The notes below the pieces were generated by a model. The model was not told the origin of the DNA, ran no database searches, and saw only the letters and a list, made by a program, of their open reading frames with translations. A program made the position numbers and the translations under genes. From contig JALGPY010000002.1 of NCBI GenBank assembly GCA_023055425.1, forward strand, positions 50,863,321 through 50,927,320: a stretch of DNA of 64,000 nucleotides, read 5' to 3'. This stretch comes from Linanthus parryae. Taxonomy: Eukaryota; Streptophyta; Magnoliopsida; Ericales; Polemoniaceae. The first letter of the stretch is position 1, and every line of letters begins with the position of its first letter. Below are positions 12,082 to 24,800 of this stretch, one piece after another.

Positions 12082-12570
12082 TGTTAGTATGTCTTGAATA
12101 TAAGTCAGCAAAGAAATTCAAACAGAACAAATTTGGAAATAAGTTGAAGGTGGTGACTTGCTTTGGCAGCAAGTCAAGTTGGAATTGTTTCCTTCTTAGT
12201 TGTTTGGTAATCACCGCACACACACACACATGGCTATTTAAGAGGCTACCTTTTGGTTTGTAATGCAACACACGGGCAGAGACTATTTGATAGCTCTTAG
12301 AGCTTTGGTAGGGTGTGTTCGGGTGGGTGTTTTTCGGGTGGCCGCCGTGGCCGTTCTGGCCGCCGTGGCCATTCTTTGTAATCGGGTTCTCTTCTCAATA
12401 AAATATCTGGTTCTGGCCGTGGAGGTAGCTAGCGGGTTCGTTCCGAATTCGCTAGTGAACACGTTAAATATCTGTCTCGTTCTTGTTTTGCTTTCGTCGT
12501 TCTTGCTCGAATACCCACACATTACAACAAACTGGTAACGGAGCTCTGAAACAGGAGTTCTGTTACAACA
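12082..12570 (+). repeat. 3' LTR of the copia-like element
   Basis: 489 bp, collinear with the 5' LTR including the terminal segment with the degenerate primer-binding-site copy. It is followed by the right target-site duplication GAACG (12571-12575). Confidence 0.9.
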
Positions 12571-12575
12571 GAACG

Positions 12576-12830
12576 TTTCACACTAGTGGCTTAGTATATC
12601 CCACTAATGCATCAGTGAAAAACTTAACATAGAAATCATGAAATTCCTTGCTGATATAATCCTTATTTTCATGCCATGTCCAACTGAATTTGAATTACCT
12701 TTTCACAATACTCATGCTCCTTCTTTCGATTAGATGATTTGAAACCTGAGAATCAAAATAGATTGATCCCACGCCTAATGACCTCTCCCATTTTGATTAA
12801 AGTGCAACAAATTGAGCAATTATGTATATA
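12576..12830 (-). pseudogene. LINE relic, 5' continuation beyond the copia insertion
   Basis: On the minus strand a K-E-F-H-D-F-Y-V-K-F-F-T-like stretch (near 12640) fits the linker that precedes the reverse transcriptase in plant L1 elements ('eI...F..Fy..Ll'). Joining it to 10471 across one GAACG restores collinearity with the G-L-D-K-T-P-G-F-D-S-F block near 10380. Stops are frequent. The upstream limit is not defined. Confidence 0.6.
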
Positions 12831-13935
12831 ATAGTTGTTTGAATATTTCAGAGTCTACTAATAGTTTTTTATCTACAAAATATTTATATTTGTTTATGAG
12901 AAAATGGAGAGTGTGTGCTGTAGACTACGTGATAGTGTTCGGATTATAAGAAATCAGAGCTAGCAATCTTCTAGTGAGAGATCCAGACTGACCAGAGAGA
13001 AGTGAGATATAGAGTAAAGGGGTTGGAATGAGTAATAGCGTGCTTGTTGAAGGATAGAGCAAACTTGTTGGAAATAATTCTGCTATTTAGTACTATATAT
13101 ATTAGCTGACTAGGGCAACCAATGGGAGACACATGACATGCGACAACCCACAACTCAGAGTGATGGCGTTGTACCCTAAATCCCTATAGGAATGTCACGG
13201 ATGACGTCAAACCTAGCATTAATGAAGACTGTAGAACAAGTCGACTTGTAGAGCACATCATGGGCACATGGAACGGGGACCATATGCGACGATCCTCATT
13301 CCAACCTCCATACCACTATAACCCCCGACAACCGTGGTGAATGATAGACGCAAGCGATCCCGTCTCAAGGGACCTTGAATCATGGCAGAACATGATCATG
13401 TGTTTTTGGAGCACCGATGTGCGAACACCTATAAGCAATTGATTGTTCCATGCAGCCGGGGATCGAGATGTCATTTTTCACTGTCTACAATATTATGTTT
13501 CTGTTATATCATTGGAGCAGTGGTTTGATTTAGATATTATGTGCCCCCTAATCCTTCATCATCTTTGTAGACTCATCATTGTCAATTGTTGTTGTCAAAG
13601 AAAAAAGGAAAAGAAACGCCCGCAAGTAATGCCAAAGTTAAGATAATGGCAAAAAATGTAGGAAACTATTAAACCTTACATAGTTTAATTGATTACAGTT
13701 TAAATGGAGAAAACTTTTCAACTTGGTAAGTATGAGCAATAAAGTCGTGATAATTGAAATTTGATGTAACCATAAAAGATTACCAGTGTAAGAATCAATT
13801 CATTTATGATAGGACGAAGGTAAATGTTTATGGATACTTCTAAATTATAACTTAACTTTTCACATCTTTTTATTATTACGTAAAAACCCCCTCGCAGTTG
13901 AGGATGCCAATAGTTAACATTTGTATTTTCCTAAT
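12831..13935. other. no gene seen; possible LTR-like DNA
   Basis: No domain-bearing ORF. Read on the minus strand, an AATATATATAGTACT TATA-like word near 13095 followed by C/T-rich DNA looks like an LTR promoter region, but no paired terminus or primer-binding site was found. Confidence 0.3.
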
Positions 13936-16900
13936 ACGCTTGGTTTTTCGAATTATTAGTATTAGTTGAGATTGGACTAAATATAGTTCTGATATTAGTT
14001 AATACTGTGTTTGGTTGTTCTGGGCTAATTTAAATATCGATATTAGATAGTGAAAAAATAGTGTTTAATATCCTAAATTAGTCCCCTCTCACACGAGAGT
14101 ACTAGCTGAATTAGACTACCTGTACCTTCCTATTGAATTAAAACTACACGAAACCAAATATTTTATTATTAATTATAATTCAACCAATCCAATATAATTA
14201 TATCCGAAACATCTAATCCATTCAAGTCCTATCTGAAACAACATAGGATCTCAATTCAGGATTAAAGAAACAATCGATAACCAAAAGTAGAAAAATAACT
14301 ATTAAGATTACATCTCATTTAATGTATACAACAAATATTTAAAAAAAAGAGTACAGTTTGGATAGAGGAAAAAAATGTTGTGGTCTACTAAGTGACGACT
14401 TCATCTCGATCCGCGTACCCATCCCCCCACTTTGATTGATGACATGCGGTTTTTAAATGGCAAAAGCCGACGCAGTTTTGAAGAATATGATCAGTAAAAA
14501 CTGAGTAAATACACACTACGACATGTAAAACATTGAGTCGCACACAAGCATAAGTTGTAATAAATCAAGAGATTTGAAGACTTAAAAAGTAATAGAGTTG
14601 AGAACAATTTGGAACAATTATAATTAATCGCGTAGCAAGAACTATCAACTTTAAAACATCTATAAACCACGAGTATTCAAGATATTCTTAAACAAGTAAA
14701 ATAACAACAGTAAACAAGTCCATTTGAACTGATAAAGATATTAAATCACGAGTAGTCAATGCTTTTCAACTCATTTAATTTGATTAAGGCATATCCAGAG
14801 CCACACACAACATCAATAGAGTATTCAACTTTTTTTAAGTTCAGTTAACCGTTAAGTTTAGCTGAGGCATGTCCAGAGCCACCAGCGGATCGTTGTAAAC
14901 AGAGGGATCATGAAGTAATCACAAAGGGTTCCCTCTAAGTTCTATCGAACCCTATTTCACCCGTGCGTTAAGGGAGTCCATACGTCAATCCCCGCTCACA
15001 ACATTAGCTAAAAGGCCTTGAGTGTCGACACCCCTATACCGTAGTGACCCTTACAAGTATAAGTAGCACTCTATAGCTCTACAAACCCTTGACCGCAATA
15101 CCTTGGTACATTTTGGCTCATCGGGGGCGGATTTTTGATTAAGTTCTATCCAATAATAAGAAGCATTGCTTCAATGGTCTTAGCCATGAGAAAATGGAGG
15201 ATCGCTTGACGCCTCCCATTAATAACACAACTCTGTACATCGTCCTAAATATATTAGACGTGTTTTAATTCTTCTATTTCCCATGACCAAAATCAGATTA
15301 TCAACTTATCACAAGTAAAGTTTCCAGAGTTATAAAGAGATTCAATTTATATCCAAATAATTTCTAGTATAAATCATGATTTTCATACTTTTTTGATAAA
15401 CAAATATTCAATCGAGAAATCACATCAATACTCACATTTTGATAAGTAAGGATCGCACATATGTACTTACCACTGAGATGAAGCATAACCAAAAGTAATG
15501 AACTAATCCTAGCACTCCAACGACAACCGCTCCCTCCTACGAGGTCGATGTCTACAATCACACGTATAACGTACTCGTTACAACCAATTTACACATGCAT
15601 AATACAAATGCAAACATACATGCCACATAGTCCTAATTTTCACTAACGGGCATATAATGATGTTCACTTATCAATATAAATCCAACAAGATACTAAGAAT
15701 TTCAAAAATTCAAGTTTTATAAAAACGGCGAAACTACAATTCTGGACATAAATGTAGCTCTGACTTTAGAAGCATATTTACCATATCAAAACACCTCTTA
15801 AAATCATGAAATTAATTTATGACAACCTACATATGTCTACTGTCAGAAACATCAAGAAAATCATGCATACCTATTACAAAAATCAAGTTACAAAATAAAC
15901 AAACAATGTTGTGCAGAGACAAGTTTGGCAGAAAGTTTCAACTTTGAAGAACAATTACTACTACTAGGAGAATAGGAAAAATTCCCATCTTCACCAGAAT
16001 GAATCTCCTATGTGTCTAGTATCATCACAAGAAATATTGGGTGCCATAAGTTTCTTGAAATTAGTGTTTTAACAATAATGACAAAACTTGTCCAAAAATA
16101 GAGTTTCAGAAAACATGCAAGTTAGAATGAGCATATCTCCCTAACCAAGAAGGCTATGGAGTTGAATTTTCTTTCAAAATGACCCTCTCTGAGTCTAGTT
16201 TCAGTATGACAGGATTTAGAAATTTGACAGAAAAAATTTAGAGATAATATAAGTTTTCCACAAACTGGTCAGATTGTATGAACATGTCAATTTTTCATAA
16301 ATCAACAAGAATGGTTCTAGTAGTACATGCAAGTTAAGAAAACTTGATTTTCACCCAAATAACATCATTTTAAGAAAAACAAGATTTTCACATGCTCTTT
16401 AAACAAATTATTAAAATGTTCTTGAAATTCAAGTGCAACTAAAATAAAATACGCAACCAAGCATGTGGGTTTCTAGTGTGAGTTTTCATGAAATTGTGTA
16501 ACTTTTGATGTCAAACACATGATCTAATCATGGAAATGAAGAATCAAGCATGGAGATGAAGAAAACCAAGATGAAATTTCATCAATCAAAGCAAAAGATG
16601 GAGTGAAATTGGGCTTCAATCTTTGAGTATGATGGTGAAAGAACACCCCACCATGATGATATTAAGTTTGGACTCAAGTTTTCCATGATTTGGAGACCAG
16701 AAAAATGAGTTTTGATGAAGTTTTTGGGAGGTGAAGCTCCAAAACAGGAATAGAGATTTTGGGGGAGAGAATAGAACTTGTATGAGTGCTCTTGAAGAAA
16801 AAACCATATGAATAATTGAGGGAGAAAGAGATAGGAAGTTGTGGAGATGAATGGGAGGAGTGATTGTGAGTTGGTGTAAGTATAAGAGTGTGTGTATGTA

Positions 16901-17478
16901 TGTAGGAGTAGTATGAAGAGATCATATTTTAATGGGGTTGACCTAGTTAGTGGGGAGGACTTGAAGAGAAATCATAAGTCTCCCAACAAGCTAGTTGTGG
17001 ATAGAAATGAGAAATGTCAAAAATTAAGGGGTGAAAATATCTATTTCATGAATTGATGGACGGAGTTGGAGTATAAAAACCAAGAGTAAGGGGGGTAAAA
17101 ATGTAATTCTCTAATTAATAGGTAACACATAAAAGTTAATTTTTATAAATTAGAAAACCATAATTTCAAATAAACCACTTTTTATACAAATGTCCAAAAT
17201 CCACTTTGAAAAAATTACAACTATCTCCCAAATATACAAAAATAAGTTTCATATAGTATCACCCAAGTTTCAAAAACTATAAAATAATCCCAAATTTAAA
17301 ATATATATCATCATAGATGTCAAATGACACCCTTATACTTTAAAATAAAAAAAAAATCATTAATAACTCTGAAATATAATTTTCTCAAAATTTCTAAATG
17401 TATTACCGAAATGACCAAATAACCCCTAACTTAAATACAGGGTATTACACTATCAATTTAATCCGAAAAACCAAACGT
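13936..17478. mobile_element. MITE (~320 bp) split by the solo LTR
   Basis: The left end ACGCTTGGTTTTTCGAATTA (about 13934) is the inverted complement of TAATCCGAAAAACCAAACGT (about 17459-17475), with one mismatch in the core 15 bp. Removing the solo LTR 14234-17449 and one CTATC leaves a ~320-bp terminal-inverted-repeat element with a TGTTTGG-type end, as in Harbinger- or hAT-derived MITEs. Its own target duplication could not be assigned. Confidence 0.6.
14234..17449 (-). mobile_element. solo LTR of a Ty3/gypsy element, TSD CTATC
   Basis: It begins TGAAACAACATAGG and ends CAGGGTATTACA, inverted equivalents of the termini of the gypsy element at 32863-40676. CTATC lies directly on both sides (14229-14233 and 17450-17454). 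Internal blocks match that element's LTR in order: TCAGTAAAAACTGAGTAA (near 14490), AGTGTCGACACCCCTATACC (near 15021) and the downstream TAAGTAG(C/T)ACT. No internal region or second LTR exists, so unequal or intra-strand recombination has reduced the original element. The orientation is minus by comparison with the gag-bearing copy. Its right half matches 1-1900. Confidence 0.9.
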
Positions 17479-17602
17479 GCCATCAAATTTGAACTCAAAC
17501 TCCCCTGGAAAATTGTCAAAGATTTGAAAAATGCAAAAACAACATTCACGGGTAATTTTTGACAAACTTACACCTCGAAAATGATGGGCCAACAGAATGA
17601 CT

Positions 17603-17933
17603 AAGGCTCCGCTTTCTTTGTCTAATTTTAGGCGACTCTTTATCTTTTTTTAAGTCATAAAAAAAGTTCTAATCATGTCATTTTTGTTAAAATTTATGTG
17701 TAATAACTTTTTAACCTTATTATAAGACTAAAAAAAGTTTTTTTTCTAACTTCAATTTTTTTATCTTCTTACTCCTTAAAACTACTTTTTAGGAGATAAA
17801 AATAGAAGTTAAGTTAACAACCTTTTCTATTAAAATGGTAACTAAAACTTTTTAGAAAACTTATAAGTACAACATTTTTTTTTCTAAAAAAAATAAAAAG
17901 TCGCCTAAATTTAGATAAAGAAAGCGGGGCCTT
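17603..17933. mobile_element. MITE with ~35-bp terminal inverted repeats
   Basis: AAGGCTCCGCTTTCTTTGTC...TTTTAGGCGACT at the left is mirrored by AGTCGCCTAAATTTAGATAAAGAAAGCGGGGCCTT at the right, and the interior is itself self-complementary (A/T-rich). A second, partial right end (AAAAAAGTCGCCTAAATTTAGG) follows at 17979-18005. The target duplication is uncertain. It has no coding capacity. Confidence 0.75.
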
Positions 17934-18005
17934 ATTCATGAAGTCCATGTCAAACTCAGTTGCTTGGCCTTATTCATGATAAAAAAGTCGCCTAAATTTA
18001 GGTAA

Positions 18006-18880
18006 AGACTCTGCACTTTGCTTGGCGTATTCTTACAAATTCAGTTGCTACTAAAGACAATATGTGCATGAGAGGTATTGAAATACAACCCAGATGCCTG
18101 TTTTGCGAAGATGTTGAAGAATCTACGGGTCATTTGTTGTTGCGCTGTGAATGGGCTCGGTAGATGTGGGGATTTTTGCTGGGTCAAGGCTTTTCAAACT
18201 CTCTGAGGGGCAATGCTGCTGACTGGCTCAGTAGTATCATTCTGGCCGAGAGCACTGAGACAACCCGTCTGATCCTCATGGCTATTCATGTAATATGGTA
18301 CGCTCAAACGATGTGATATTCAATGAAAAAAGGTCTGAAGCTTCTCTGGTAGCTGCTACTGTCATACAAAGGCTTGAGCAGTTCGATAGTGTTAAGGTAA
18401 ATTCATAGTTGGGACGCTCCTCAAATGGACACTGTTAAGGTAAACTTTGACGGCGCACGGGATGCTTCTACGGGGACTTCTACGTCAGTTGTGGTGGCAC
18501 GTAATCACAGGGGTGATTTGGTAGCAGTTTGCTCATTTCCAACGGGTGTTAGCCAGTTGGCAAAGTCAGCGGAAGCAAAGGCTTTAAACTGCGCGGTGAA
18601 CGTAGCTATTCGAAACGGATACAAGAAGATTATCTTTGAAGGCGATGCTAAAGTGCTGATAAAAAAGCTTCATGATTGTCACAAAGGGTCAACGGTTAAA
18701 GACATTTCAGAAACGGAAGATGAAATCAACTATCTCCTCTCCAAGATTGAGTTTTTCGAAGAATGACACCTCAATTTTACTAGTAGAGAGTTGAACAAAA
18801 TAGCCCATAAAAGCAGCTTCTCTGACAAAGAATTCTAATGTATCTCTAGAATGGGTTTCGGATTATCGACCCGCGATTCT
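18006..18880 (+). pseudogene. LINE 3' end: zinc-binding domain plus RNase H relic
   Basis: Translation gives C-L-F-C-E-D-V-E-E-S-T-G-H-L-L-L-R-C (about 18096-18150), a C-x2-C...H-x5-C pattern typical of the zf-RVT region of plant L1 ORF2. The open stretch 18425-18766 (113 codons) follows and reads as an RNase H-like RVT_3 domain: V-K-V-N-F-D-G-A with the first catalytic Asp, A-E-A-K-A-L carrying the catalytic Glu, and I-F-E-G-D-A with a further Asp. Stops before and after (for example within the W-A-R-stop-M-W stretch) show it is dead. No poly(A) or target duplication was located. Confidence 0.8.
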
Positions 18881-18964
18881 AGTCTTTGCACAGAATGATG
18901 TTCCAGCAGTTCGTCTCGTTCCGCCCTAGAACGTTTATAAAAGTTCAGTTTCTAAAAAAGAAAA

Positions 18965-20072
18965 GGCAAAATTGCACCGGAGGTACCCATATTTTGCAAA
19001 AACCGGCAAGTGGGTACCTAAATTTCAAAATCGTACACCACGGGTACCTAAATTTTCAAAATTGTGCACCGGAGATACCCAACGCTAACCGTCGTTAACT
19101 TTTCATCCAAATTGGACGGATAAGTATAAAAAGACTAGTGTACCCTTTATTTTAGCCTCCAACTGTTTTTAAAATACAAGTGTTACTAGCAAATCTAAAA
19201 AAATTAAAAACAATAAAATTTTTATTTAATAATTTAATATATGTAAGATAATGAAATATATTTCATCAAAATTGCATATTTTTACATCATTTCAAGATAT
19301 GAAATATGTTTTTATTAACATATATCCGTCAAACTTCAAGTTTTTAACTTTTTTTAAACAAAAACTCATAATCTCAAAATGGAAAATCAACGCAAGGGTA
19401 CATGTGAAATTATTAAGGATACTTGTACGTTATTATTTTTATTAAAAAAATCATCTGAAATTATGATTTTGAGATCTTTTAATTTTTTTTAAAAAGGTTA
19501 AGAAATTTAAGATTGACGGATATATGTTAATAAAAACAATCTCAAAATTTCATAATTTCACATATATTTCTTAATAAAATAATAACATATAAGTATCTTT
19601 GATAATTTCACATGTACCCTCCCGTTAATTTTCCATTTTGAGATTATGAAATTTTTATATTTTTGTTAAAAAAAAGTTAAAAGACCTTAAGATTGACGGA
19701 TATATGTTAATGAAAACATATTTCATATCTTGAAATGATGTAAAAATGTGATTTTGATGAAATATATTGCATTATCTTACATATATCAAATTATTAAATT
19801 AAAATTTTATTATTTTTAATTTTTGTTAGACTCGTTAGTAGCACTTGTATTTTAAAAAAAAAAGTTGGAGGTGAAAATAATGGGTATATAGTATTTTTAT
19901 ACCTTTCCGTCCAATTTGGATGGAAAGTTAACGAAAAGTTAACGACAGTTAGCGTTGGGTACCTACGGTGCACAATTTTGAAAATTTCGGTACCCGTGGT
20001 GCACGATTTGAAAATTTGGGTACCCACTTGCCGGTTTTGGCAAAATATGGATACCTCCGGTGCAATATTGCC
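18965..20072. mobile_element. fold-back / MULE-like element with very long inverted repeats
   Basis: The left end GGCAAAATTGCACCGGAGGT is mirrored by ACCTCCGGTGCAATATTGCC at the right end. Complementarity continues inward through the GTTAACTTTTCRTCC / GGAYGGAAAGTTAAC blocks (near 19095 and 19918) and the ATTTTTACATCATTTCAAGATATGAAATATG block (19276-19306 against about 19716-19746), so each arm is at least ~350 bp. Each outer arm contains about three tandem ~31-bp units of GTACC-C/TAAATTTTCAAAAT. A-rich 9-bp flanks (AAAAGAAAA / AAAAAAAAA) would fit a MULE-type duplication but are too simple to be proof. Its right end is about 310 bp upstream of the CYP21-1-like start codon. Confidence 0.8.
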
Positions 20073-20382
20073 AAAAAAAAATGTGTCAAACTTGGTCACG
20101 ATCTAAAATACACACACCCAAACCTCTCTCTCTTTCCCAGTCTCACTGAGATCGCGAGACAGCAATAATACTCTTTATGCTCTGATACACCCACTGACAA
20201 GAACAAGAGAGCTTTCTCTTCCCATTAAATACTCATTCAAACCCCCTCCTCTTTGAAATAAGAAATAGAAACTACCAGAAGAACGAAGAATTGGAAGAAG
20301 AATCGATTTCAGAAATCGATGATTGATCAACAGAGGTTCATCGCTTGAATCTGCAAGGACGATTACTTCATACGAAAGAACA

Positions 20383-21865
20383 ATGGCTCGGGAGATCTCA
20401 TCGATTCTTCAGCCCCGGTGCCTTCTCATCTTGCTCGTCGCCTCACTTCTCGTCATCTTCCTCTTCTCCACCTATCGTTCGGTGAGTTCATTTCCCCTAC
20501 TCTTAATTGGTAGCCCCCATGTGTTATTAATCAATTCAATGAATGAATGATCCAAGGTCTTCTTGAATCTGAAATCGGATCTGATTTTGGGAATTAGGGT
20601 TTGTTTTTTCTTTCCAATTTGTATTATTCGGTACTGAATTGCACCTAATTGTAATGTGATGTGATTCTGCTTTGAACATTACACTGTAATTTTGGGTATG
20701 CGGGCTTGATGTATGAACAAGTTATATATGATCACTAGTTCATAATACTGAACTTTCCAATTAATGGGTGTGCAGTATTTGATAGAATCTTTAACGTTGC
20801 TTTTCGACCTTCCTACAAGATCGAGTTTTCTTGGAACTTCTCACCAGGAAATGTAAATATAGGAATGATTGTATAATAGCTCCTACATTAGGGTATAGCC
20901 CGGCAAGGGTCGAATGAATTGTGGGGATTGGAGGCTTGGAGCTAGGGTGAGTTGCCCATATGAATGATGGGACAACTGATGGCAGTTTGGTTTCTATGAA
21001 GGGTTAAACTGAGCATATCCCTATTCATTATCTGCACTGTTAATGAATAACGAGCTAATAATATAGAGAAACAGCAAGTTTCTTTTCACCTTCTAAGGAT
21101 AGAAGAGATACCCTTTTATCTTTTATATATTAGCAGGTCGACAAACTACAGTAGTCGGATATTGAATCAAATTATATTTTACTGGATCGCTTACGAAAGC
21201 AAATTGTTAGGAAGATCTCCATCCGAGTTTTGAAGTAGATATAGAAACATTTACCACAATCATAAAACGGTGTTTTGGCCATCAACAACCTCTTAATTCT
21301 TATTTGCAAAAGTCGAAGCTATGAAGACTTATAAATGAAAATTTCTAAACTGTAGATTCTTATAATATATTCCACATCACACCCACCCATTCTGTAACAT
21401 CCTATTTAGGAGCCTATTATCATGCTATCTGAAATGTCATTCTCTACTGGAGTATCCAAAAGGAGCTTTTAGGTGAATAATATCTCAACATTGTATGGAG
21501 GCAATGTAAGAGTTATGGCGTGTTTGGATGAAGAATCATGAAATATTAAATTTGAAATGAAGGGATTTTTAAAGAAAGGATTTCTTGTGTTGGGATCTAA
21601 AATTCCTTGTTTGGATGCATATCGAAATGATGTGGATTTTTTCTCAAAAAAAGAAATTACGTGGATTTTGCTTCGGCTCAGTTAGTAATAGTATAAACCT
21701 TTGGGGCACAAATTTTATTTTCAATAATTTACTATTAAAAGATATAACCCTAGCATTGACTCCTTATGAGAACAACCCTTGTGCAACCTCGTGTACGCCT
21801 CTTCTACCGCCTTGCTTCCTGCCATCTCCATTGTCATGGCCGTCGACTTCACTTCCCACTTCCTC

Positions 21866-21899
<34 letters not shown>

Positions 21900-24800
21900 C
21901 GCAGGTACTAAGCTGCAATTGCCATTGATGGCAGTCAGTCGATTACCTGCTCTCGCTTTAATCGATGGTTCTCGGAGCTACACACCGTCACGCAGTTGAA
22001 GTGGTGTCCCTATGTTGCTGACTCACTGATGATTGTTTCCGGTTGTAGCTGTAAGAGCAGCCCTGAGACGATTGAAGGCGGCGGTGTAAGAGTATGGTGT
22101 TGGTGGCAATGAAATTAGCATTACAGTGGTGGTTTGTGGGTCAGTAGGGTTGTGGTGGGTCATTAAAGTGGTGGTGTGTGGGTCAGTATGGTGGTGGTCT
22201 GTCAGTACAGTGGCCGTATGGGTGGCACTAGTGGTGGTCGGAATGGCGGTTCAGTGGCCGAGTTTTGGTGGTCCAGTAAATTTGTCTATCGAATAATTAC
22301 ATTTAGCTATAGACACGGAATTTTTCAAAATGAAACCTCCCTTGGTGGAGTTAAAACGTGGAATATAGCCTCTCAAAATTCCAATTTCTGATGACGGGAT
22401 TTTCAAAATTCCATTTGATATTTTATCCAAACAAATAATTTTGAAATGCTAGGATTTATAATTCCAAGTTTGATGAAATTCCATCTTTAATACCTCATCC
22501 AAACACACCATTATAAGAAAAGGGATACTAATTAAGTCTTGGCTCTTAAAATGAAAAAAAAAAAGTTCTAGGCATTGTAGAACATGCCTGGGTAGCAAGA
22601 TTAGCACAAAACTATAAATAAACATCCCAGCTTTGATGGGCAGTTTGGTTATAAGTGAACTATTTAATTAGTTGTTAGTTGATTAATCATGTGAAATATT
22701 TTGAGTATTATTCTTAATATTGTCAGTAGTGGTTCAATCATTTCAAGGGAAAACAGAATGAGGTCATAAAGTTCAAATTGTGAATTCAAACTAGGTTAAT
22801 TGCCTTATTTCCTCCACCTAACCACGCAACAAAAGTCAAGTTTCTAGATTCTCTTATCATGCCACTTTTCCCTTGTAGAAGAAGCAAGATGTGTCTTATG
22901 AAAGCTTAATATCGAGCATCACATTCACCTAGGTTAAGAGGCTATCGGAAATATCCACAAGTTGCTTTACCAATGTTATTTTTCTTAGTGCACACCAGGG
23001 ACTCCTGGATTTCGAGGCCGAGGTTCTGCAGTGTTGGAAATGCCACTAGGAACAAGTGCAGAAAGCCACCAACTTGTTAGAGCACTGCAACTCCACTAGG
23101 TCAATTGCTTTATGGTCTAAGAACATCACATGCTTATGGAATTAAACATCTTTGGTGGCTTGATTGATATGCGGACACATAGTAATGTGGATGTTCTACA
23201 TATTCCCTCCGCCCACTTTAAGTGTTTTCTTTTCCTAGGTAAATCCCAAAATAAGTGTCTTACTACCAAAAAGTTACTTACATTCACTTTACTTCCGTCC
23301 ACACCCTTTCCCAAATTCTTAGCTTTTCACTTCCCAAGAAAAATCACCTCATGAAACAAAGAACATTTTTGTAAATCTATCAAGTCGCAAGCATATCCTT
23401 AAACTCTGTCAAAAGTCCATCATGACACTCATTTTGTGACGGACTATGTGCTTGCTGAAGTTGTTCATGCCCAAAATGAGCCACTAGTTGATTCCGATCA
23501 TTAAATATAGGATCAGTGTCCAAGGTTGGCCATACGATAAAAACATAGTAAAAGTGTAAAACAGGTTATATACTGTATATTTATCAAATTAATCTGTCCA
23601 TTCTTTTTGCAGTCATGTATGCATATGAACATTCAGCCTTCTTTTCTAGCTACTCAATTTGCAGCACATCAAACAACTGGATGAGCAAGTCTAGACATTC
23701 GCGGAAGAAGTCCTAATTTAAACAAAAAAAATTCCATTGACTAGGAAGTCCCAAGTTCAACATACCCTTCTTCTGGATGCTGGAAAAAAATAAAATATTT
23801 AATGGCTGTATGATGGGCATCACAACTCTAAGCAACCAGAGTGGTGTTTTGTTCAAGGGCATCTTAAAATTTTGATTCACAAATTTCCTTATTTGATATC
23901 CACATCATCTAACCTAATGATGCAGTTAAATTTTGAAGAACTATGTAGATCATCAATTTCCTTTCTTTGAACTTGACATTGTGTGATATAAGGAAGCACA
24001 TTTGTCTTTTACTGTTAAGGTGTTAATCATAGCTCTTAGTAGATCTGACATAAAATAAACATTCTCTCGTACATACTACATACAGAGTCTTATATCATCT
24101 AGTCATGTTATCATAAAATGGCCTCAAGTAGTTAATATCTATCTCTTACTCGGCTTGAGTATTCTGTGTTAATTAAAGTCCCTTTAAATTTATGGCCAGG
24201 TTGAGGAGAAGCCTGAAGAGGCTCATGAAGTCACCCACAGGGTATATTTAGATGTCGATATTGATAAACAACGTGTAGGTATGGAACTCTAAGTTCTTTT
24301 CTTATGCACTATTGTCAGTTATGATTTTCTTTCGGAAATGCGTTTCTTGAACTCTCTGTTCTTGCTGGAACTATATTTTTGTTTTCATTGGTTGGTCTCT
24401 AAGTGATAGTACAATGGTTTGTTGTTTTCATTTATGAGCTGGTCCTCCAGCTCATGAGGGCGAGAAAAGGCGTCCCAGTAGATTCATGCATAGTATGCTT
24501 AAATTTGTTGAGATTTATTTGGTCGTACTCAGCTGACTGCTACTATTGGCTGTACGGAGTTTTTGTGCCGGTGTATCATATGTATGTACTCAGGGCCGGA
24601 GGCATTCATAGAAATATTAGGTTTTTGTTTCGGAAGTGCTTATGCTTTACGTACTACAACTATAGAATCTATGATACTTCCATAGAGGAAGTTGTAGGTG
24701 ATAAACATTTAACTACAAAGTGCAAATCCGAATAATATTCAGAAACAATAATAATCGTAATATTCTTCCAGGTAGACTGAATAAGTACATCCATAGTCTA

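Larger units (their letters stand above)
10477..12570 (+). mobile_element. complete non-autonomous Ty1/copia-like element (2.09 kb)
   Basis: Two direct LTRs (10477-10963 and 12082-12570) begin TGTTAGTATGTC and end TGTTACAACA, and are flanked by the 5-bp duplication GAACG. A Met-tRNA-type primer-binding site (TGGTATCAGAGCC) starts at 10967, and a typical copia polypurine tract (AAGGTGGAGATT) abuts the right LTR at 12070-12081. The 1.1-kb interior has no gag or pol. It is G/C-rich and dominated by repeats of (G/C)GCATCTGG and TTCTGGCGCG; the 216-aa reading frame on the opposite strand is a by-product of that repetition. The element must have moved with proteins from an autonomous relative. By eye the LTRs differ at roughly a dozen bases plus a few indels, so this is not a recent insertion. 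It sits inside the LINE relic. Confidence 0.92.
21516..22510. mobile_element. Tourist/Harbinger-like element in intron 1, TSD TTA
   Basis: TGGCGTGTTTGGATGA at the left and TCATCCAAACACACCA at the right are inverted repeats, flanked on both sides by TTA (21513-21515, 22511-22513), the TWA-type duplication of PIF/Harbinger elements. Sub-terminal inverted blocks (GAAATGAAGGGATTTT near 21557 against AAAATTCCATTTGAT-type sequence near 22405) extend the pairing. It lacks a transposase. The interior holds two tail-like A-run insertions and a GTGG-rich segment (22080-22270). Confidence 0.85.

Noticed and set aside
24403..24735. 110-codon ORF in cyclophilin intron 2
   Set aside because: No recognisable domain and sits wholly in an intron supported by clean flanking splice sites.
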